Origin: Typhlomys cinereus
Taxonomy: Eukaryota; Chordata; Mammalia; Rodentia; Platacanthomyidae
Assembly: GCA_023101885.1 (NCBI GenBank)
Contig: JALPQD010000087.1
Coordinates: 4,325,951 to 4,389,950 of the forward strand
Length of the DNA: 64,000 nucleotides
Direction of reading: 5' to 3'
Shown piece after piece: positions 24,195 to 36,329 of this stretch. Position 1 is the first letter of the stretch. Each line of letters opens with the position of its first letter. The notes beneath the pieces are model-generated. The model had not been told where the DNA came from, made no database searches, and was given only the letters and a program-made list of their open reading frames with translations. The translations under genes were made by a program, and so were the position numbers.

Positions 24195-24525
24195 GTGGTT
24201 TGATGGGATTTAGAGTCACCAGGAGAGATGCTCTGGACATGTCTGAGAGGGCATTTCCAGCTACCCACCCTGAATGTGGGCAGCATCATGCCATGGGCTA
24301 TGGGCTCAGAGTGCATAAAAGAGGGAAAGGAGGGAGCAAGCTGGACGCCAGCATTTCCTGATGCCGCCACAATTCCCCCGTCTCTCCCCATCTGGGGCTG
24401 CTGCCACCATGAATCCCCCCATCTTCCCCCATGAGGGGCTGCTGCAGCCTCTCATTGTGAGTCCTTCCTCCCTTCAGTTGCTTCTTTCAAACACTTCATC
24501 ACAGCGATGAAGAAAAGTAGCAAAT
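24195..24525 (+). mobile_element. MaLR-type LTR
   Basis: TTTAGAGTCACCAGGAGAG, CACCCTGAATGTGGGCAGCA, CATGCCATGGGCTATGGG, GCATAAAAGAGG (TATA-like), AGTTGCTTCTTTCAAACAC and CATCACAGCGATGAAGAAAA follow in the order of a rodent MaLR LTR. The poly(A) region is diverged. Confidence 0.6.
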
Positions 24526-24746
24526 ATAGGGGACTGTTAGAGATGTAAAAGTGGAGGGGGGCAGGGAGGGCCACGGAGAAGTGGATGGATCATAGGAACC
24601 TACATGCACGTGTGGGTGCATCACAGCAAATCCCATTACCTGCTACAACCAATGCATACTGATTTAAAAAAAAAAGCGCTCAAACTGGCTAACAATCAAA
24701 CAGCAAAATATAAAATTTACCCATGCTTGTCAAGCATTTTTTTAAA

Positions 24747-25028
24747 AATTTTTTTATTATTTATTCAATTATGCATGTATGCGTGTGTGCGCATGTGTGT
24801 ATGTATGTGTGTGTGTGTGTGTAGAACTACGGACGAATTTGGGAACCACCATGGACGCTTCCACCTCCTCCTTGTTCTCTCTGCCCCGGGATTCACAGGC
24901 TCAGGACCAGAAACGCAGGCCGCCCCCGCTTCTGCCTGGCGTCTGTCTATACATGGGGTCTAGGATCCGAACTCAGGACCTTCCGCCTGCAAGGCAGAGG
25001 CTTAACCCCTGAGGCACCTCTCCAGCCC
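24747..25028 (-). mobile_element. B2-superfamily SINE, young subfamily copy 1
   Basis: The minus-strand element begins GGGGCTGGAGAGGTGCCTCA and ends in a CA/TA-rich run and A/T tail. Target duplications at 24726-24746 and 25029-25048 match except for one T in a T run. It is nearly the same subfamily as the copy at 27198, with TTGGTCCTGAGCCTG-type and ATGGTGGTTCCC motifs on the minus strand. Confidence 0.9.
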
Positions 25029-25489
25029 CTTGTCAAGCATTTTTTAAAGGCTAATAAAATACCCTATGTTGGCAAATATGCGAGGATCTCAGAGACACAG
25101 TAAAAAGTAATTCACACTCCTGTTCCATTCTGAAACACAGCTACAAAGTAGCAACAGACATTTGATGGTAACAAAATATAAAACACAAAAGTCACCAATT
25201 CACAGTCCCACTTTTATCAGAAAACCCCATCCATGAAATCTCTGTAAAGATATGTACATAAATGCTTTCATAAACATATTCTTCCAGTGCTGAACAATTA
25301 GCAAGGAAGTATCTGTGAGGAGAGACTCATCAATCATATACTGAAATACTTTATGGCTGTGTTTAAAAGAGAGAGAGAGAAGCTTAAAGCAGCAAATGGG
25401 GGATTGGTCTACACAGGGAGTCTTGTCCCAGGCTAAGAAGGAAGAAGAAAAGCAAGTTGCAGAGAAATCCAGATGGCCTTGCTTTAAAA

Positions 25490-25720
25490 AATATTTTGTT
25501 CATTTAAGTGTTTAAGAGAAAGAGAAAAGAGGAGAGGAGGAGGAGAGAGGTGAACATTCAGGCCACTGCACACAGGGAGAAGTCAGCGGACAACTTTCAG
25601 AAGTCAGTTCCTCCGCCTACCACGTGGGCTCCTGGGGATCAGACTTAGACCACCAGACTCAGCAGCCTACCTGCCTTTTCATGTGGAGAAACACCACGCC
25701 TGCTATGAGCAAGGAGTCCT
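25490..25720 (-). mobile_element. B3-like SINE, minus strand
   Basis: On + it shows AAGTCAGCGGACAACTTTC, AGTCAGTTCCTCCGCCTACC, ACGTGGGCTCCTGGGGATCA and CCAGACTCAGCAGCC, preceded by a GAGA-rich tail. This is the reverse of a B3-type element. Confidence 0.6.
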
Positions 25721-25729
25721 GGTCAAGAG

Positions 25730-26560
25730 CCCTCCCAGGGATTAGATAAGATTATGTGTTTGAACACAGCAGGAATTCAAATCCTGCCTGACCCGCAATT
25801 TCAGGAGTTGTTAGAAAGGGGAGGGGTGACTACAAGAATCTTTTTTCCGTGGCATTTCAGCTCTTGCGCTCCCATGAATGCCCGGCATTTAGGGAAATTC
25901 TCTCAATAGCTTCTTGAAGTCGCCACTGTAATCCTGACACGCTCCCACGAGTCTTCGGGTGCTTGAACAGAGAGCTATGTGACCCCAAAAGGGCAAACTC
26001 ACATCTCGCCAGTGGGCAAACTGACACAAAGGACACATGGCCAAAATTTCGCATGGGGACAAGTCAGAGAAAGGAACCAACTTGTCCATTTCAAGACAAA
26101 GTCTCTTCCACCGCGGCTGACAGATAACAGGAAGATGGAGTCTCTGCGTTGTATTGGTTTTCTTTCCATATACCATGACAAGATCCCAAGCAGAGAAACC
26201 CCCATGCACAGCAGCCCCAGCCCTGCCTTCTGGACACTGCCCAGTGAAAGTCACACCCCTCAGCTCTGCACGGTGCCTCTACAGTGCCCACTGACCCGGG
26301 CACTGCACATGCAGCTCAGGAGTCCAGGGAGGTCCACGACTCTCTAACACTCCCAAGGTTGTCACATGAGAATGTGGTAGAAGGGGAGATCAGGGTCCAC
26401 CTCCTGGCCTGTCCCTCACCACCTTCATGGATTGAGTTGACTCACACTGTACCTGAGACTTCACTCCCTCCTCTGTGAGGTGAGGCTGCAGGTAGAGATC
26501 ACCAAGCAGGGGCACAAAGCACCTCGTTGGTAGGGAAAGGACTTAGCACAGCATCTGGGA
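25730..26560. other. Intergenic, no gene seen
   Basis: Unique DNA; a 122-codon + frame at 25979-26347 and overlapping minus frames have no recognisable family. Confidence 0.35.
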
Positions 26561-26574
26561 CCTGGTGGGCTTCA

Positions 26575-26860
26575 CCTGCACTGTCAGCTTGATAGAATTC
26601 ATAATCAACTAGGAGACACACCTCCAGGCCTGTCTGTGAGAGTATTTCCAGGAAATTAAACCAAAAAAGAAAGACCCACCTTGAAAGTGGGCAGCACCAT
26701 CCTATGTGCTCTCCTTCAGCCTCTCCCCCCACCTCCACCATGCCTTTCCCACCAGGACGGACTAGCCCCTCTCAAACCGTGAGCCAGAATAAATCTTGGC
26801 TTCCTGTCCTTCCTGTCTGGTGTTTCATCAGCAGTGAGAAAAGTTAGCTGGGTTACCATA
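26575..26860 (+). mobile_element. MaLR-type LTR
   Basis: TGTCAGCTTGATAGAATTCA, ATCAACTAGGAGACACACCT, CCTTGAAAGTGGGCAGCACC, CCTCCACCATGCC, AACCGTGAGCCAGAATAAAT and CATCAGCAGTGAGAAAAG form the usual order of this LTR class, including the AATAAA signal. Confidence 0.7.
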
Positions 26861-27197
26861 TACACTCAATTTTTGGTCAGCAAGATAGCTCAGTGGATGA
26901 CTTGCCTCACAAACTTTGTCCAATTTAACTCAACAATGGTCAGGCTCATTCTACGGTGAGTTTCCCTTAACTGTAATTCGCTCTGTCTTTCTCTCCTCAC
27001 TGTACACTTACTTAGCAACTTCAGAAGGTGGGGTCTTGGTTAGAATCAATATTTGCCCTATGCCTATTGATTTGGAACAAGCGACCTCTAAATCCCCCCA
27101 TCCCTTGATATGGGTCACCTTTTACTTTGAAGGTCTTACCTGAGTTCTGTGTCACCTGACTCCTAGCACAAGCTGGGGACTGAATCCTTAATTTCTT

Positions 27198-27479
27198 TTT
27201 TTTTTAATTTATTCAATTGTGCATGTATGCATGTGTGTGTGCGTGTATGTATGTATGTGTGTATATGTGTGTGTGTGTGTAGAACCACGGGCAAATTCGG
27301 GAACCACCATGGACGCCTTCACCTCCTCCTTGTTTACTCTGCCCCGGGATTCACAGGCTCCGCCCTACCAGGACCAGAAATTCAAGCTGCCCCTGCTTCC
27401 GCCCTGGGTCTAGGATCCGAACTCAGGACCTTCCACCTGCAAGGCAGAGGCTTAACCCCTGAGCCACCTCTCCAGCCCC
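27198..27479 (-). mobile_element. B2-superfamily SINE, young subfamily copy 2
   Basis: The minus-strand head is GGGGGCTGGAGAGGTGGCTC, with (TG/TATG) microsatellite on the + side at 27220-27280. Perfect 18-bp duplications, CTGAATCCTTAATTTCTT, flank it at 27180-27197 and 27480-27497. Confidence 0.95.
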
Positions 27480-27499
27480 CTGAATCCTTAATTTCTTAT

Positions 27500-28765
27500 C
27501 TTCCCACAAAGCACTGAATAAATGTTTTCTAGACACTACTGTTTGGAAGTAAGTTAAGCTAAACCCAAGTGGAAGACAGTAAGAAAGAGAGAATAAAAAA
27601 GTAAAAGGGGAGATCAGAATGGACAGCATGAATTCAAGGAAGGGAATCACTGAGATTATGAAAAAGTAGCATTTCTGTGGTTAATACCAAATCTTGGGCC
27701 AAAGGGGCACATGTCAAACACTGATGACTCTCTGAAGACCACCACGTGAGGATCCCTGACTTGGAAAGAAATATTTCCACATCTCCTCCAACACTAAGGC
27801 TCTAGGTAACATCCAGCAATCCTTCTTTGATTCACAGTTTAGTAGGCTTCAGTAAGACTATCTGAGCATTCCCAAAGATATATCCCCCAAGTCCATCTTC
27901 AAAGCCATCCAATGAGAGGTGTGACCATAGTTACCAGAGCCAAGCCAGTCTCACAGCCCTACACTTGCATGTGTTTCATTATTTTTGATGCACAGGTTTG
28001 ATACATTTCAAATAGCGTGTTTTCCCTGGTCCAGAACCCAAGTCATGGACCTATGACTTAGCAGACCTTTCAAGACGGCTTCGAACTCATGTGAGTCAAG
28101 CCACGTCTGGATCTTTCTGTCTTCCTCAAAGTTCCATGTCTCCATCGTGGCTGTGGTGGTCACATGGGTGCTGCATCAATGATACATCTGCTTGAGTGGC
28201 CCTCGGACCCTAGGTGACTAACGACACTCCCTCCTCCTTCAGCTTGGCCCAGATGATTCAGATGCTGCACCAGGAGGTCGTGGAAATAGAACTAGGCTGT
28301 GAATCAGCAGACCTGGGTCTTAGACTTCTATTTATAACTAGGGATGGGATTTTTGTCTCTTCAGGCGTCAGTGAGCACCCCCTCTTTAAAAGAAAAAAAT
28401 GCATTCCCAGGAAAATTCAGCATTCTCTGACTTGTCACAATTTCCAATAAATAAAATGTATGTGAAATATTATTTATTAGGAGACAGATTTCAGCATTTT
28501 GCTGCCTGAATATTTTAGGAGAAGAATTTTTTTTCCTGCCTGGGTATTCAGGTGTTTGTTGATAAAAGAAAACTGAAGCTCCCACCTCTCCCACAGCCTG
28601 GACTCCACGCAGCCAAGTAAAAGCTTTTACCCTGGTTCCAAGGTTGGTCATTTGAATAGAGGGGCATTTGCAGAGTTTGTGTAATGGACAATGCTGGAGC
28701 CATGAATAGGTGAGAGCAAGAAGCCATAGTACTTCATCATTTTAAGTTGTAAAGAAAAATACATT
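27500..28765. other. Intergenic, no gene seen
   Basis: No recognised gene or clear element. Confidence 0.35.
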
Positions 28766-28768
28766 TCT

Positions 28769-28969
28769 GGACTGGGGAGAAGACTTAGGGGTTAAAATCT
28801 TTGCCTTGAGTTCAGATCTCCAGATCCTATGTAAAAATTCCAGATGAATACGGTGATGGCCTGTAATTCCAGCCCTGGAAGGCAGAGCTTGGGAAACCCC
28901 AGAGCAAAGTAATAAGGAGGTAGAGCAATCCAGGATGGTTCCAGTTATCCCCCTTGGGTCTCTACAGGT

Positions 28970-28972
<3 letters not shown>
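28769..28972 (+). mobile_element. B2-superfamily SINE
   Basis: The head GGACTGGGGAGAAGACTTAG is followed by a small deletion, GAGTTCAGATCTCCAGATCC, then GGAAGGCAGAGCTTGGG, AAATCCAGGATGG-like and TCTACAGGTGTACAC leading into the (CA)n run that follows. Confidence 0.75.
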
Positions 28973-29021
<49 letters not shown>

Positions 29022-29039
29022 GCGCGCACACACACACAT

Positions 29040-29082
<43 letters not shown>
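28973..29082. repeat. (CA)n microsatellite
   Basis: About 110 bp of CA with a CGCACGCGCG interruption near the middle and one ATG. It is the longest nearly pure CA run in the window. Confidence 0.95.
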
Positions 29083-29659
29083 TTCTATGTATATTTTCAT
29101 CTCTCCTGTACAAAGTCAAAGAATCGATTCATGAAACTGTCCACTTACATTTCAAAGCATAGTTCAGAATGAGAGAACTCTTCAGTTCTGCTTCCCTGCA
29201 AACATCACCAGCACTAATCTTAAAAATCAGGAAATGCGTGCCACCCTGGTGTCATCAAAAGGAGAAACAGGAGAGGGGTATGCGGTGGGAGAGAAGAGCT
29301 TCCCCACTTTCAACCCACATGCTCTTCTCTGGTCCCCATGTAGCCATCAATATTCTTTTCAGTGGTCTTGGGTTCTTTGCTGATGATGGATATAAATATA
29401 AATGCATAAATATAATAATATATAAATATCATCGAATCCTCATGGAGAATTTGCCAGGGGTGACGGCGACACAGGAGGAGGAAAGCACTTTGGAGTACTT
29501 TAGAAGTTGGGGAGAGAGTTTCTGGGAGCTCTGGGTTGATCTGAATCCCTGCAGTCACCGCATTCCTGTAAGTCACTAGATTTCTGTAAGTCAGCCAATT
29601 TTGTGTTCTGTGACTCAGACACGATACCAATTATGTATCATTTAAGGCTCACTAGTAAC

Positions 29660-29720
29660 TCTGTGTGTGTGTGTGTGTGTGTGTATACATGTGTGATGTG
29701 TGCGGTGTATGTATGATGTG
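29660..29720. repeat. (GT)n with TGTG/TATG extension
   Basis: A pure GT run at about 29661-29684 followed by GTGTATACATGTGTGATG-type imperfect repeats. Confidence 0.8.
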
Positions 29721-29804
29721 TTGTATGCATGTTCCTTAGGCGCTCACACACCTGTGCAGTCCAGAGGAAAACCTTGGGTGCTTGTCTTTGTCTTCTTACA
29801 CGTA

Positions 29805-29997
29805 TGAGACAGGATCTCTTCATTGTTTGAAACTACGCCCACTCCACTTTCTGGCCTGTGCATGCTGTCATGAGATTCTCCTCTGTCTCCCATCTCCCCA
29901 GAGAGGCAATGGGATGGCAGATGTGAGGTACCACTTCCAGCTTATGTGGGTTCTGGGGATCCAGAGTGTTTTATCCACGGAGCTGTCTCCCCAGCCT
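29805..29997 (-). mobile_element. B4-like composite SINE, minus strand
   Basis: On +: GAGACAGGATCTCTTCATTG, ACTACGCCCACTCCACTTTC, GGGTTCTGGGGATCCAGAGT and CACGGAGCTGTCTCCCCAGC, the reverse of a tRNA head (GGCTGGGGAGACAGCTCCG) with B1-like tail. Confidence 0.65.
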
Positions 29998-29999
29998 AT

Positions 30000-30625
30000 A
30001 ATTTTAACAGGAACCATTTAACGCCAAGGATACTTGAGGAGCCGTTGGTCTTGCTTATAACCAAAATTTAAGGACATGGGTCTAGAATGTTTTCAGAAGC
30101 CATCTCAGGGCATTGCTGATAAACACCAACCTTCCCCGGGTTGTATTTCATGAACCCTTAGTGAGCAAAGAAATCAAATGAGTAGAACCAACAAGACCTG
30201 TCCAGCAATGGTGGTGGAATATGTGGAATAAAATCACTCTGGCGTCTCCACCAAGCACAGAAGTGGAGATGAGCTAATAAATTCTAAATCTTCAACTGTG
30301 GACTGCAGCTTCCCTATCCACCACACTACATTCCACAGTCCTGACCCAATCCTGGGAGAGGAATCAGGTCAAGGATGAATATAGAATAGACAGAGAAGGG
30401 AAACTTGAAATCAGCTCTTGCTTCTTGCCGCAAGAAGCACTTGAGATGCTCAGTGAGCTGAGAGCAGATACACAGCAGAGGGGGCAAGTGCGTGGGGTGA
30501 TTTAAGTAAGTCCTTTATCCCTTTAGGAAACCTGAAGGCCACTGGCTGCATCTGAGGCCAGCGTGAAGTGAGGGATGCGGCCCGCAGAGAGCAAGAGCCA
30601 CAGATGTGTCACCATGAACACCACG
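30000..30625. other. Intergenic, no gene seen
   Basis: Unique sequence with no supported feature. Confidence 0.35.
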
Positions 30626-30790
30626 CCATTTTTATTATTATATCTTTTATTATTTTTATTATTATTTTATTTACTTTTTAGTTTTACCGGCATATTGAGT
30701 CCTTATCCCTGCTTCCTTCCATCCCCCTCTCTCCCATCCCTCTCCTTTTCCTTCATCAATCCATTCCACTCTGAACCCCTACAAGAGTAG
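30626..30790. repeat. T-rich then C/T-rich tract (possible minus L1 tail)
   Basis: A TTATTATTTTTATTATTATT run followed by CCATCCCCCTCTCTCCCATC. A minus-strand polypurine plus A-tail would look like this, so a short L1 3' end is possible but not demonstrated. Confidence 0.4.
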
Positions 30791-30801
30791 TCACACCATT
30801 T

Positions 30802-31251
30802 TGTAACGCCTCCTCCACCCTGACTAGAATTTGTTGATATCCCCCAAAGCCTCCCACACACTCTAAAGCCTTGATGTCCCCACCCTAGGCCTTGGAGAAG
30901 GATGATCCTTTGCCTGACATTCTTTCACTCCCACACCACACTGCCTTACTTCCCTAGCAACTCCTAGCAACCTTGAAGGTCATAAAAGACAGGTACCCTT
31001 CTTCGTCCAGGGGCTCTGCAGATTTTTCTTCTGCCTTGGGACTTTCTTCAGATTCCGTCCTGCTCTGCTGTCCACGGCGTCTCTCTCCCTATCGTCTCTG
31101 ACCTTAAGCTCTCTCTTCTCTTCTAATGTTCTCCCATCTTAAAGCCAAACTACGGTGCCCTTGGCCACCTGTCCCTCCACCATAATAAACTCCTACTTCT
31201 TAAGTCCCTCCCGTGCGTTAACTTTATCCATGACCACATGGACCTCGTACA
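30802..31251 (+). mobile_element. Probable solo LTR
   Basis: The unit starts TGTAACGCC and ends about CGTACA. It carries CATAAAAG at 30981-30988 as a TATA box, a C/T-rich presumptive R region and AATAAA at 31184-31189. Flanking duplications were not found, so the ends are provisional. Confidence 0.5.
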
Positions 31252-31624
31252 TTGATTCCTTCCCCTGTTGACCTCGGTGCACTAAGCTCAGCAAAGATGT
31301 GTTTCCTAGGTGATTCCACAGGTGGTCAAGGTGACAGAATACATAAGTCATCGCAAGCCCCAGCGTCCCAGTGTGGAACCAGCCTGACAGCTGTGGACTG
31401 TGAGCCAGATGTGTCAGAAGGCATCAACAGCAGAGTGAGTGGCAGCCTAGGAGTGATGGTGGGAGGAGTTAAGACAGAAGCAGAGGAAGAGAGACAATCT
31501 ACGCAGACAATCATGGTCATACCTCACAACAAGCCCGGACAATTCTGAGGCCACATAAACCAGCTCCTTCGGCATGCCAAGCAAAATTAGGAACAGATGA
31601 ATTTCCTTTTAGATTCTCTACTCA

Positions 31625-31990
31625 GGACTGGGGCCATAGCTCAGTGGTTAGAGCACTTGCTACCCAAAAAAGAGAACCAGAGTTCAGATGCCAAGATCCC
31701 ATGTTAATGTCCGGTAGGTTTAGTAGCCATGTGTAATTCCAGGCTTAGAAGGCAGAGCCTGGGGATCCTCAGAGCAACTCGACTAGTCACACTAGTCCTA
31801 TCGGTGATCTCTGGATTGGACTAGAGATCCAGCCTTAGGAAATAAGGTAGAAAAGACTGGAGAATGATTTCCAATATCAACCTCAGGTCTCCATGCACAC
31901 ACATGCATGTACACCCATATGTACGCTTATGCCCACAAGCATGAGAACACACATGCACCCCATACATACATACAAGCAAAAAAATGCAAA
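31625..31990 (+). mobile_element. B2-superfamily SINE, variant with long body
   Basis: The head GGACTGGGGCCATAGCTCAG is followed by GAGTTCAGATGCCAAGATCC, GGTTTAGTAGCCATGTGTAA, GAAGGCAGAGCCTGGGGATC, CTCAGAGCAACTCGACTAGT and ATCTCTGGATTGGACTAGAG. The TCGACTAGT/GCAATTAGAGATCCAG segment is shared only with the copy at 62171, so these two define a separate subfamily. Confidence 0.75.
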
Positions 31991-31999
31991 GCGGAGCTC

Positions 32000-33050
32000 A
32001 CTAAGCCAACTGTGGTGACTGCAGCTGCAGCTGCAGTGAGCCCCTGTCTCCCAAGGGTGAAAGGAAAGAAGAGACTTATGAAGACGGACCGTGCTGGGAC
32101 CCTAGGGCAGCCTCAAAGACCCTCAATCTGCCTTTCCTCTCTGGTCTCATGCGGCTTCCTTTCCAGTCTCTGTGTTGCAAGAGAAGAACTGGTTGGGTTT
32201 TTAATAATGACAATAACACTCACACTTCCAAAGAGAAACGTGTAAACAGATGACGTCCCTTTTCAAGAGCCAATATGCAGGAGCAGAGACTCCAATTGCA
32301 TGGGTGGAAAGCTCACCCCTCTGTACTCCACCTCGGCGAGTCTAGGAGTGCAGCCCTCAGTGTATGGTCATCCGTGACCACAAAGCAAAGCTTCCCTGCA
32401 AAGGGCAAGGCTGGGCCTCCGGCCTGGCCAAACTGAATTTCTTCACCAGAGCAATTCAAAACATGTAACTGGATGGTAATGGTTGGGAATCGGGCATTAT
32501 CATTAAGCACAAAAGCAAACAGACATCTGTTCTATCTGGGAACGTGGCGAGCATGCTAATCACAAGCACGGGCCTGGAGCAGAACATCCCGGGCTGGGAT
32601 TACACAGACTGCACAGACAGCTGAGGGAGCTTGACCAGGCCACAGAGCAAAGGAGGTCACCGCCCACACGCCCAGTGCCTGGACACTGCCCCTCATCACA
32701 CGAGGGAAGGAACAGAACCAAGTCCTTTCTTCATCTCAGCCCCTGGTCCTCCCAGGATTCTAGGAACGAGCTTCCAAACGGAACACATCACTGGATTGTG
32801 TGTTTTTCATCCACAATAGCTTGTCAAAAGTCTTTTCTCCTTCTGGCCAAATCTCAAGTGCATATCACACATTGACGAATTTGTCCTTTTCCCCCAAAAC
32901 ACATACTTCATTTATACAAAAGGTGCTTGTCTGTGTGTGGAATACAAGGGGAAGCCTGGCAAGGTAAATCATATCTAAATTCTGTCTGGATGTTAACAAG
33001 CTTCATAAGGGAAGAGTACAAAGACATGACAATGATCCTCATATAAGAGG
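32000..33050. other. Intergenic, no gene seen
   Basis: A GCAGCTGCAGCTGCAG palindromic run at 32023-32036 is the only marked pattern. No gene supported. Confidence 0.35.
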
Positions 33051-33055
33051 TATCA

Positions 33056-33395
33056 TGGTTTGAATACAAGTTCATGTGTTTGAATCCTTAGTTGCTGTTG
33101 TTTGGGAAAGTCATGGCACCTTTAGAAGGTGGAGCCTTGCTGGAGGAAGATAGTCACAGGGGTTGGGCCTTGAGCTTGATTAGCTCCACTGTACGGTCTG
33201 CTCTGGCAGTTGGCAGTTTTGCAGCTCGCAACCTCCATGAAGGATGTGACTTAGGTCACCTCCAGCTTCTGCCCCCAGTCATGCCTTTTCCACAATAACA
33301 GAGTGTATCTCCCCCTTGGAACCATAAGCCAAATAAATCTCCTGTTTTCCCCTTTAAATTGCTTGAGTCCTGAGTGCTGTCTCGCAACAGCTCGG
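33056..33395 (+). mobile_element. MaLR-type LTR, well preserved
   Basis: Begins TGGTTTGAATACAAG and continues GTTTGGGAAAGTCATGGCAC, AGGTGGAGCCTTGCTGGAGG, GGTTGGGCCTTGAGCTTGAT, CATGAAGGATGTGACTTAG, CATAAGCCAAATAAATCTCC and TCTCGCAACAGC. TGGTTTGAA starts and an AATAAATC near the end are hallmarks of MaLR LTRs. Confidence 0.75.
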
Positions 33396-33399
33396 AGGG

Positions 33400-34240
33400 C
33401 AGTTGTGACTAGTTGTGACAACCAGTGTTAAGCCTGGTGAGACTAGCCACGCTGCTTGTCAGAATGAAGAATGCTGATTTGCATCCACATGCATCAAAGA
33501 AGGCACTTAAAGAATAAACAGCAGGAGGGAGGAAGAGAGAAAGAAGCACGAAAACAAATGTGATGGTGTGTGAAGACCACCGAATGATAAGAAATGGGCC
33601 TAGAAGGAGATTCATGAGCTAGGAATCAGAGAGACTGCACGAGGGAGCAAATACAGCCTCCCTTCTGGAAAACCGCCCAAGAAACTGTAAGCTCTCCTGA
33701 CCCCTCTTCTCTCTGACTCTTCATGATGCTTCTGTTTGTGTCTCACCCTTTGCACACCAAATGGCAGACATTCAACAAATGGGCACTGAGTAATAGATTC
33801 ATCAGCCCTCCCCTGTCCAGTGTTTCTACAGACTCTGACCCAGGGAGACTCTGGTGTTGAGTTCTCAAGTCGCAATGTGGCTGCTTCAGAGTAGCTATCT
33901 TTGCTCTCAGGTGTTTGAAAAGTGACTTATGTTGAGACTACAGTTTGTACAAAGCAATAATTCACATGTCAAGTGCATCTCGGGTATGTCTGACATATCT
34001 TTATCTCAGCAATTCAGGTAACTTCAGATGGCAAAGTGTACTAGCAGAATCTGGAAGATCTTGTGGTCCCTCAGCCCCTAGGTAGGTATGAACCAGAGAT
34101 GACACAGTTGGAAATGGATCAGACCAGAGAGGAGATGCAACAAGTGAAAATAAGCCAGAAAATGTAGAGGGTTCAAGACTCTGAGACGTTCCCAGGCTCC
34201 TCAAAGCTTTAGCCAAAGAACAGTAAAATAATACTAAGAA
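33400..34240. other. Intergenic, no gene seen
   Basis: Unique sequence, no supported element. Confidence 0.35.
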
Positions 34241-34244
34241 CACT

Positions 34245-34600
34245 GATAACAGCTGTAATTCTCTAGATGCTTACTTGGTCCCAGTCTGTCTACATATGTG
34301 GCAAGAACCCTGTAAGATAAGAAAGGAATATAACTTGGAATACAACAATCGGGGTCTGTCTGTATATATTACCACAATCTTGTAATATAAAAGCTCAGGA
34401 ACCTGTTGCCAAGTATGGGAGAAAGAACAAAGAGAAACTAAACTGTACAGGGGGATAAACAAGGCTGAGCTCTTGCTTCATGCAGACCCTCTAACTGTTG
34501 GGTAAGACCCGCAGAGCCTTATCCGGCTCAGATAAAACGCTTCTTACAAGAACGCCTCTGGTATGTCACTGGTCACAAGTCTTTTCCACAGCAACGCATG
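34245..34600 (+). mobile_element. Possible LTR fragment
   Basis: AATATAAAAGCTCAGG at about 34385 could be a TATA box, followed 120 bp later by GAGCTCTTGCTTCATGCAG, a GATAAAACGCTTCTTAC poly(A)-signal-like motif and CACTGGTCACAAGTC. The order resembles an LTR with R and U5, but borders and duplications are missing. Confidence 0.35.
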
Positions 34601-34609
34601 CCTTATATG

Positions 34610-35880
34610 TCCTTTTGATTCTGAGAGCTTCCCTGGAAGCATTTGTCATTTCTGTAGATGGGGACGCTTGGTATGGAGATCAGCAAAGCGATTTGAGCAA
34701 AATTAATAGGTAAAAAGCAGCAACTGCAGAAATTAAACCAAGTCCATCTGATGCACCAGCCAACAGGCAAGCAAGACGTCAGCCCTGGCCCTCCTCAGTC
34801 TGACAGAAAAGCGGACACAGCTGTAGGAGTGTTACATAGATACGATTCTTACACATTTAAGGATGTGAAAACATAGGCAGCCTGTTCCCGTGGAAGAGCA
34901 AGCAGGCATTCATCCGACCCACACAGGGTGCGAGAAACAAGGTTGTCAGAAGTCCAGACTGTTCAGACGGTAAAGGCAGGAAGAAACCAGTGGGTCCCAG
35001 AGATGTAAGCAGTACTGGAAAACTGGGGCCATAACTGACACAAAGGAACAGGAAATGGAAGGCAGACAGGAAGTAGGACTGAGGGCGGGGAAAACCTCAA
35101 GACCCACCCCAGTGACCAGTAATGCTCCACCTTCCAGAACAGCTTCCGCCAGCCTGTGCCATTTCACCAAGGTGGTAGGACCCTTATCATCTCCGCCCGA
35201 ATCACTTCTCACCCCTCAGCCTTACTATTGGAGTCATCCGAGTCAGAGTCACTTCTCTGCCCCTCAGCCTCTATGTCTGTCAAAGCAAGGGGGGGAAAGT
35301 CCCCACCATGAAAGGCTGGCAGTCCTGTGCTATGATTAATGCACGTTAGTGTAGGGGAAGCAGTGTCTGGGAAATACAAGTCCCGTGTGTTCATCAGTAG
35401 TGTTTTATTGACCTGTGGCCTGATCATGGTTAAGCACGCCTTCCCGTGTTCTGCAAAAGGTCCCTGTGGCACAGGCTGCTGCTGCACTTATAAACTGACT
35501 TGCTCCTGTGGGCTGCACTTTCTGATGCCTCCTAGGTGGCTGTCGCTCTGTGGCTGCCGACCTGCTCATCTCTTTGACCAGCCTCAGTTTTCATTTAGGG
35601 TCCTGATGTCAGAGTCGGGACTAAGCAGGCAGCCAACCTTAACAGAGGGAAGTTTCTGGCAGATGGACCCAGATGGCCCAGCCTGGAGCAAATGCTCACC
35701 TCTGCTTCCTCAAGGACAGAAAACAGAGATGCCTGTGCATATCCTACATGGGGCAGTGGTGGAAGTCAGACGTCAAATTCCTCTTCCTCTCAGCTCACTT
35801 AAAAAGCAAAAGCTTACTCACATAGCAAAAGAAAGTCCCTTGGTGGAGCCTGGAGCATGTTCTCAGGCCAGAGGCTTCCA
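34610..35880. other. Upstream flank of Nrsn1, no gene seen
   Basis: Open frames of up to 182 codons (35339-35887 on +) lack any recognised family and overlap other long frames on the opposite strand, as expected for GC-richer DNA. Confidence 0.35.
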
Positions 35881-35889
35881 AGGCTGACA

Positions 35890-36080
35890 CAGGAAATATG
35901 CATCTGGGTTCAGCGGGTTCAAGGTCGACCGGGGTAACTTAATGAGCCCATATCTCAAAATATGGAAATCAAAGGTAGAAAGTAAGCTAGAGGGTTAGCA
36001 CATTGGCGGAGTGCACACTCCTAGCATGCTGCGTGGGGATGGGGGGGTCGCTGATTCCATCCCTAGTCCTGGGAGGGGGT
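35890..36080 (+). mobile_element. B1 plus ID-like SINE remnants at the promoter edge
   Basis: GTTCAAGGTCGACCGGGGTA and CCATATCTCAAAATATG are a B1 3' half. AGCTAGAGGGTTAGCACATTG, CTCCTAGCATGCTGCGTGG and GATTCCATCCCTAGTCCTGG follow, a diverged ID/tRNA-like unit. They end about 60 bp before the CpG island. Confidence 0.5.
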
Positions 36081-36329
36081 TCGGTTGGCCTGCAGAACTA
36101 GAAGACAGCACAAGACCAAGCAATGGACAACGTGCAAACACGGTCCGCCCCCCCGCCCCCCACATTCCTCCTCTCCCACCACTCTGGAACCGACCCCTCA
36201 GAAGGCCAGCTATCCTAGGCTGTGGACGTAGAGCTAAGGGGCGGGGCGGGAGCGCTCGGTCGCCGGCCCCGCCCACCCGCCTGCTTGCGTGGCGCCCCTT
36301 CCAGGCGGCTGAGCGGCACGTGGGGCTGT

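Noticed and set aside
35339..35887. 182-codon + frame just upstream of the promoter
   Set aside because: No family resemblance, overlapped by other frames, outside the inferred transcript.
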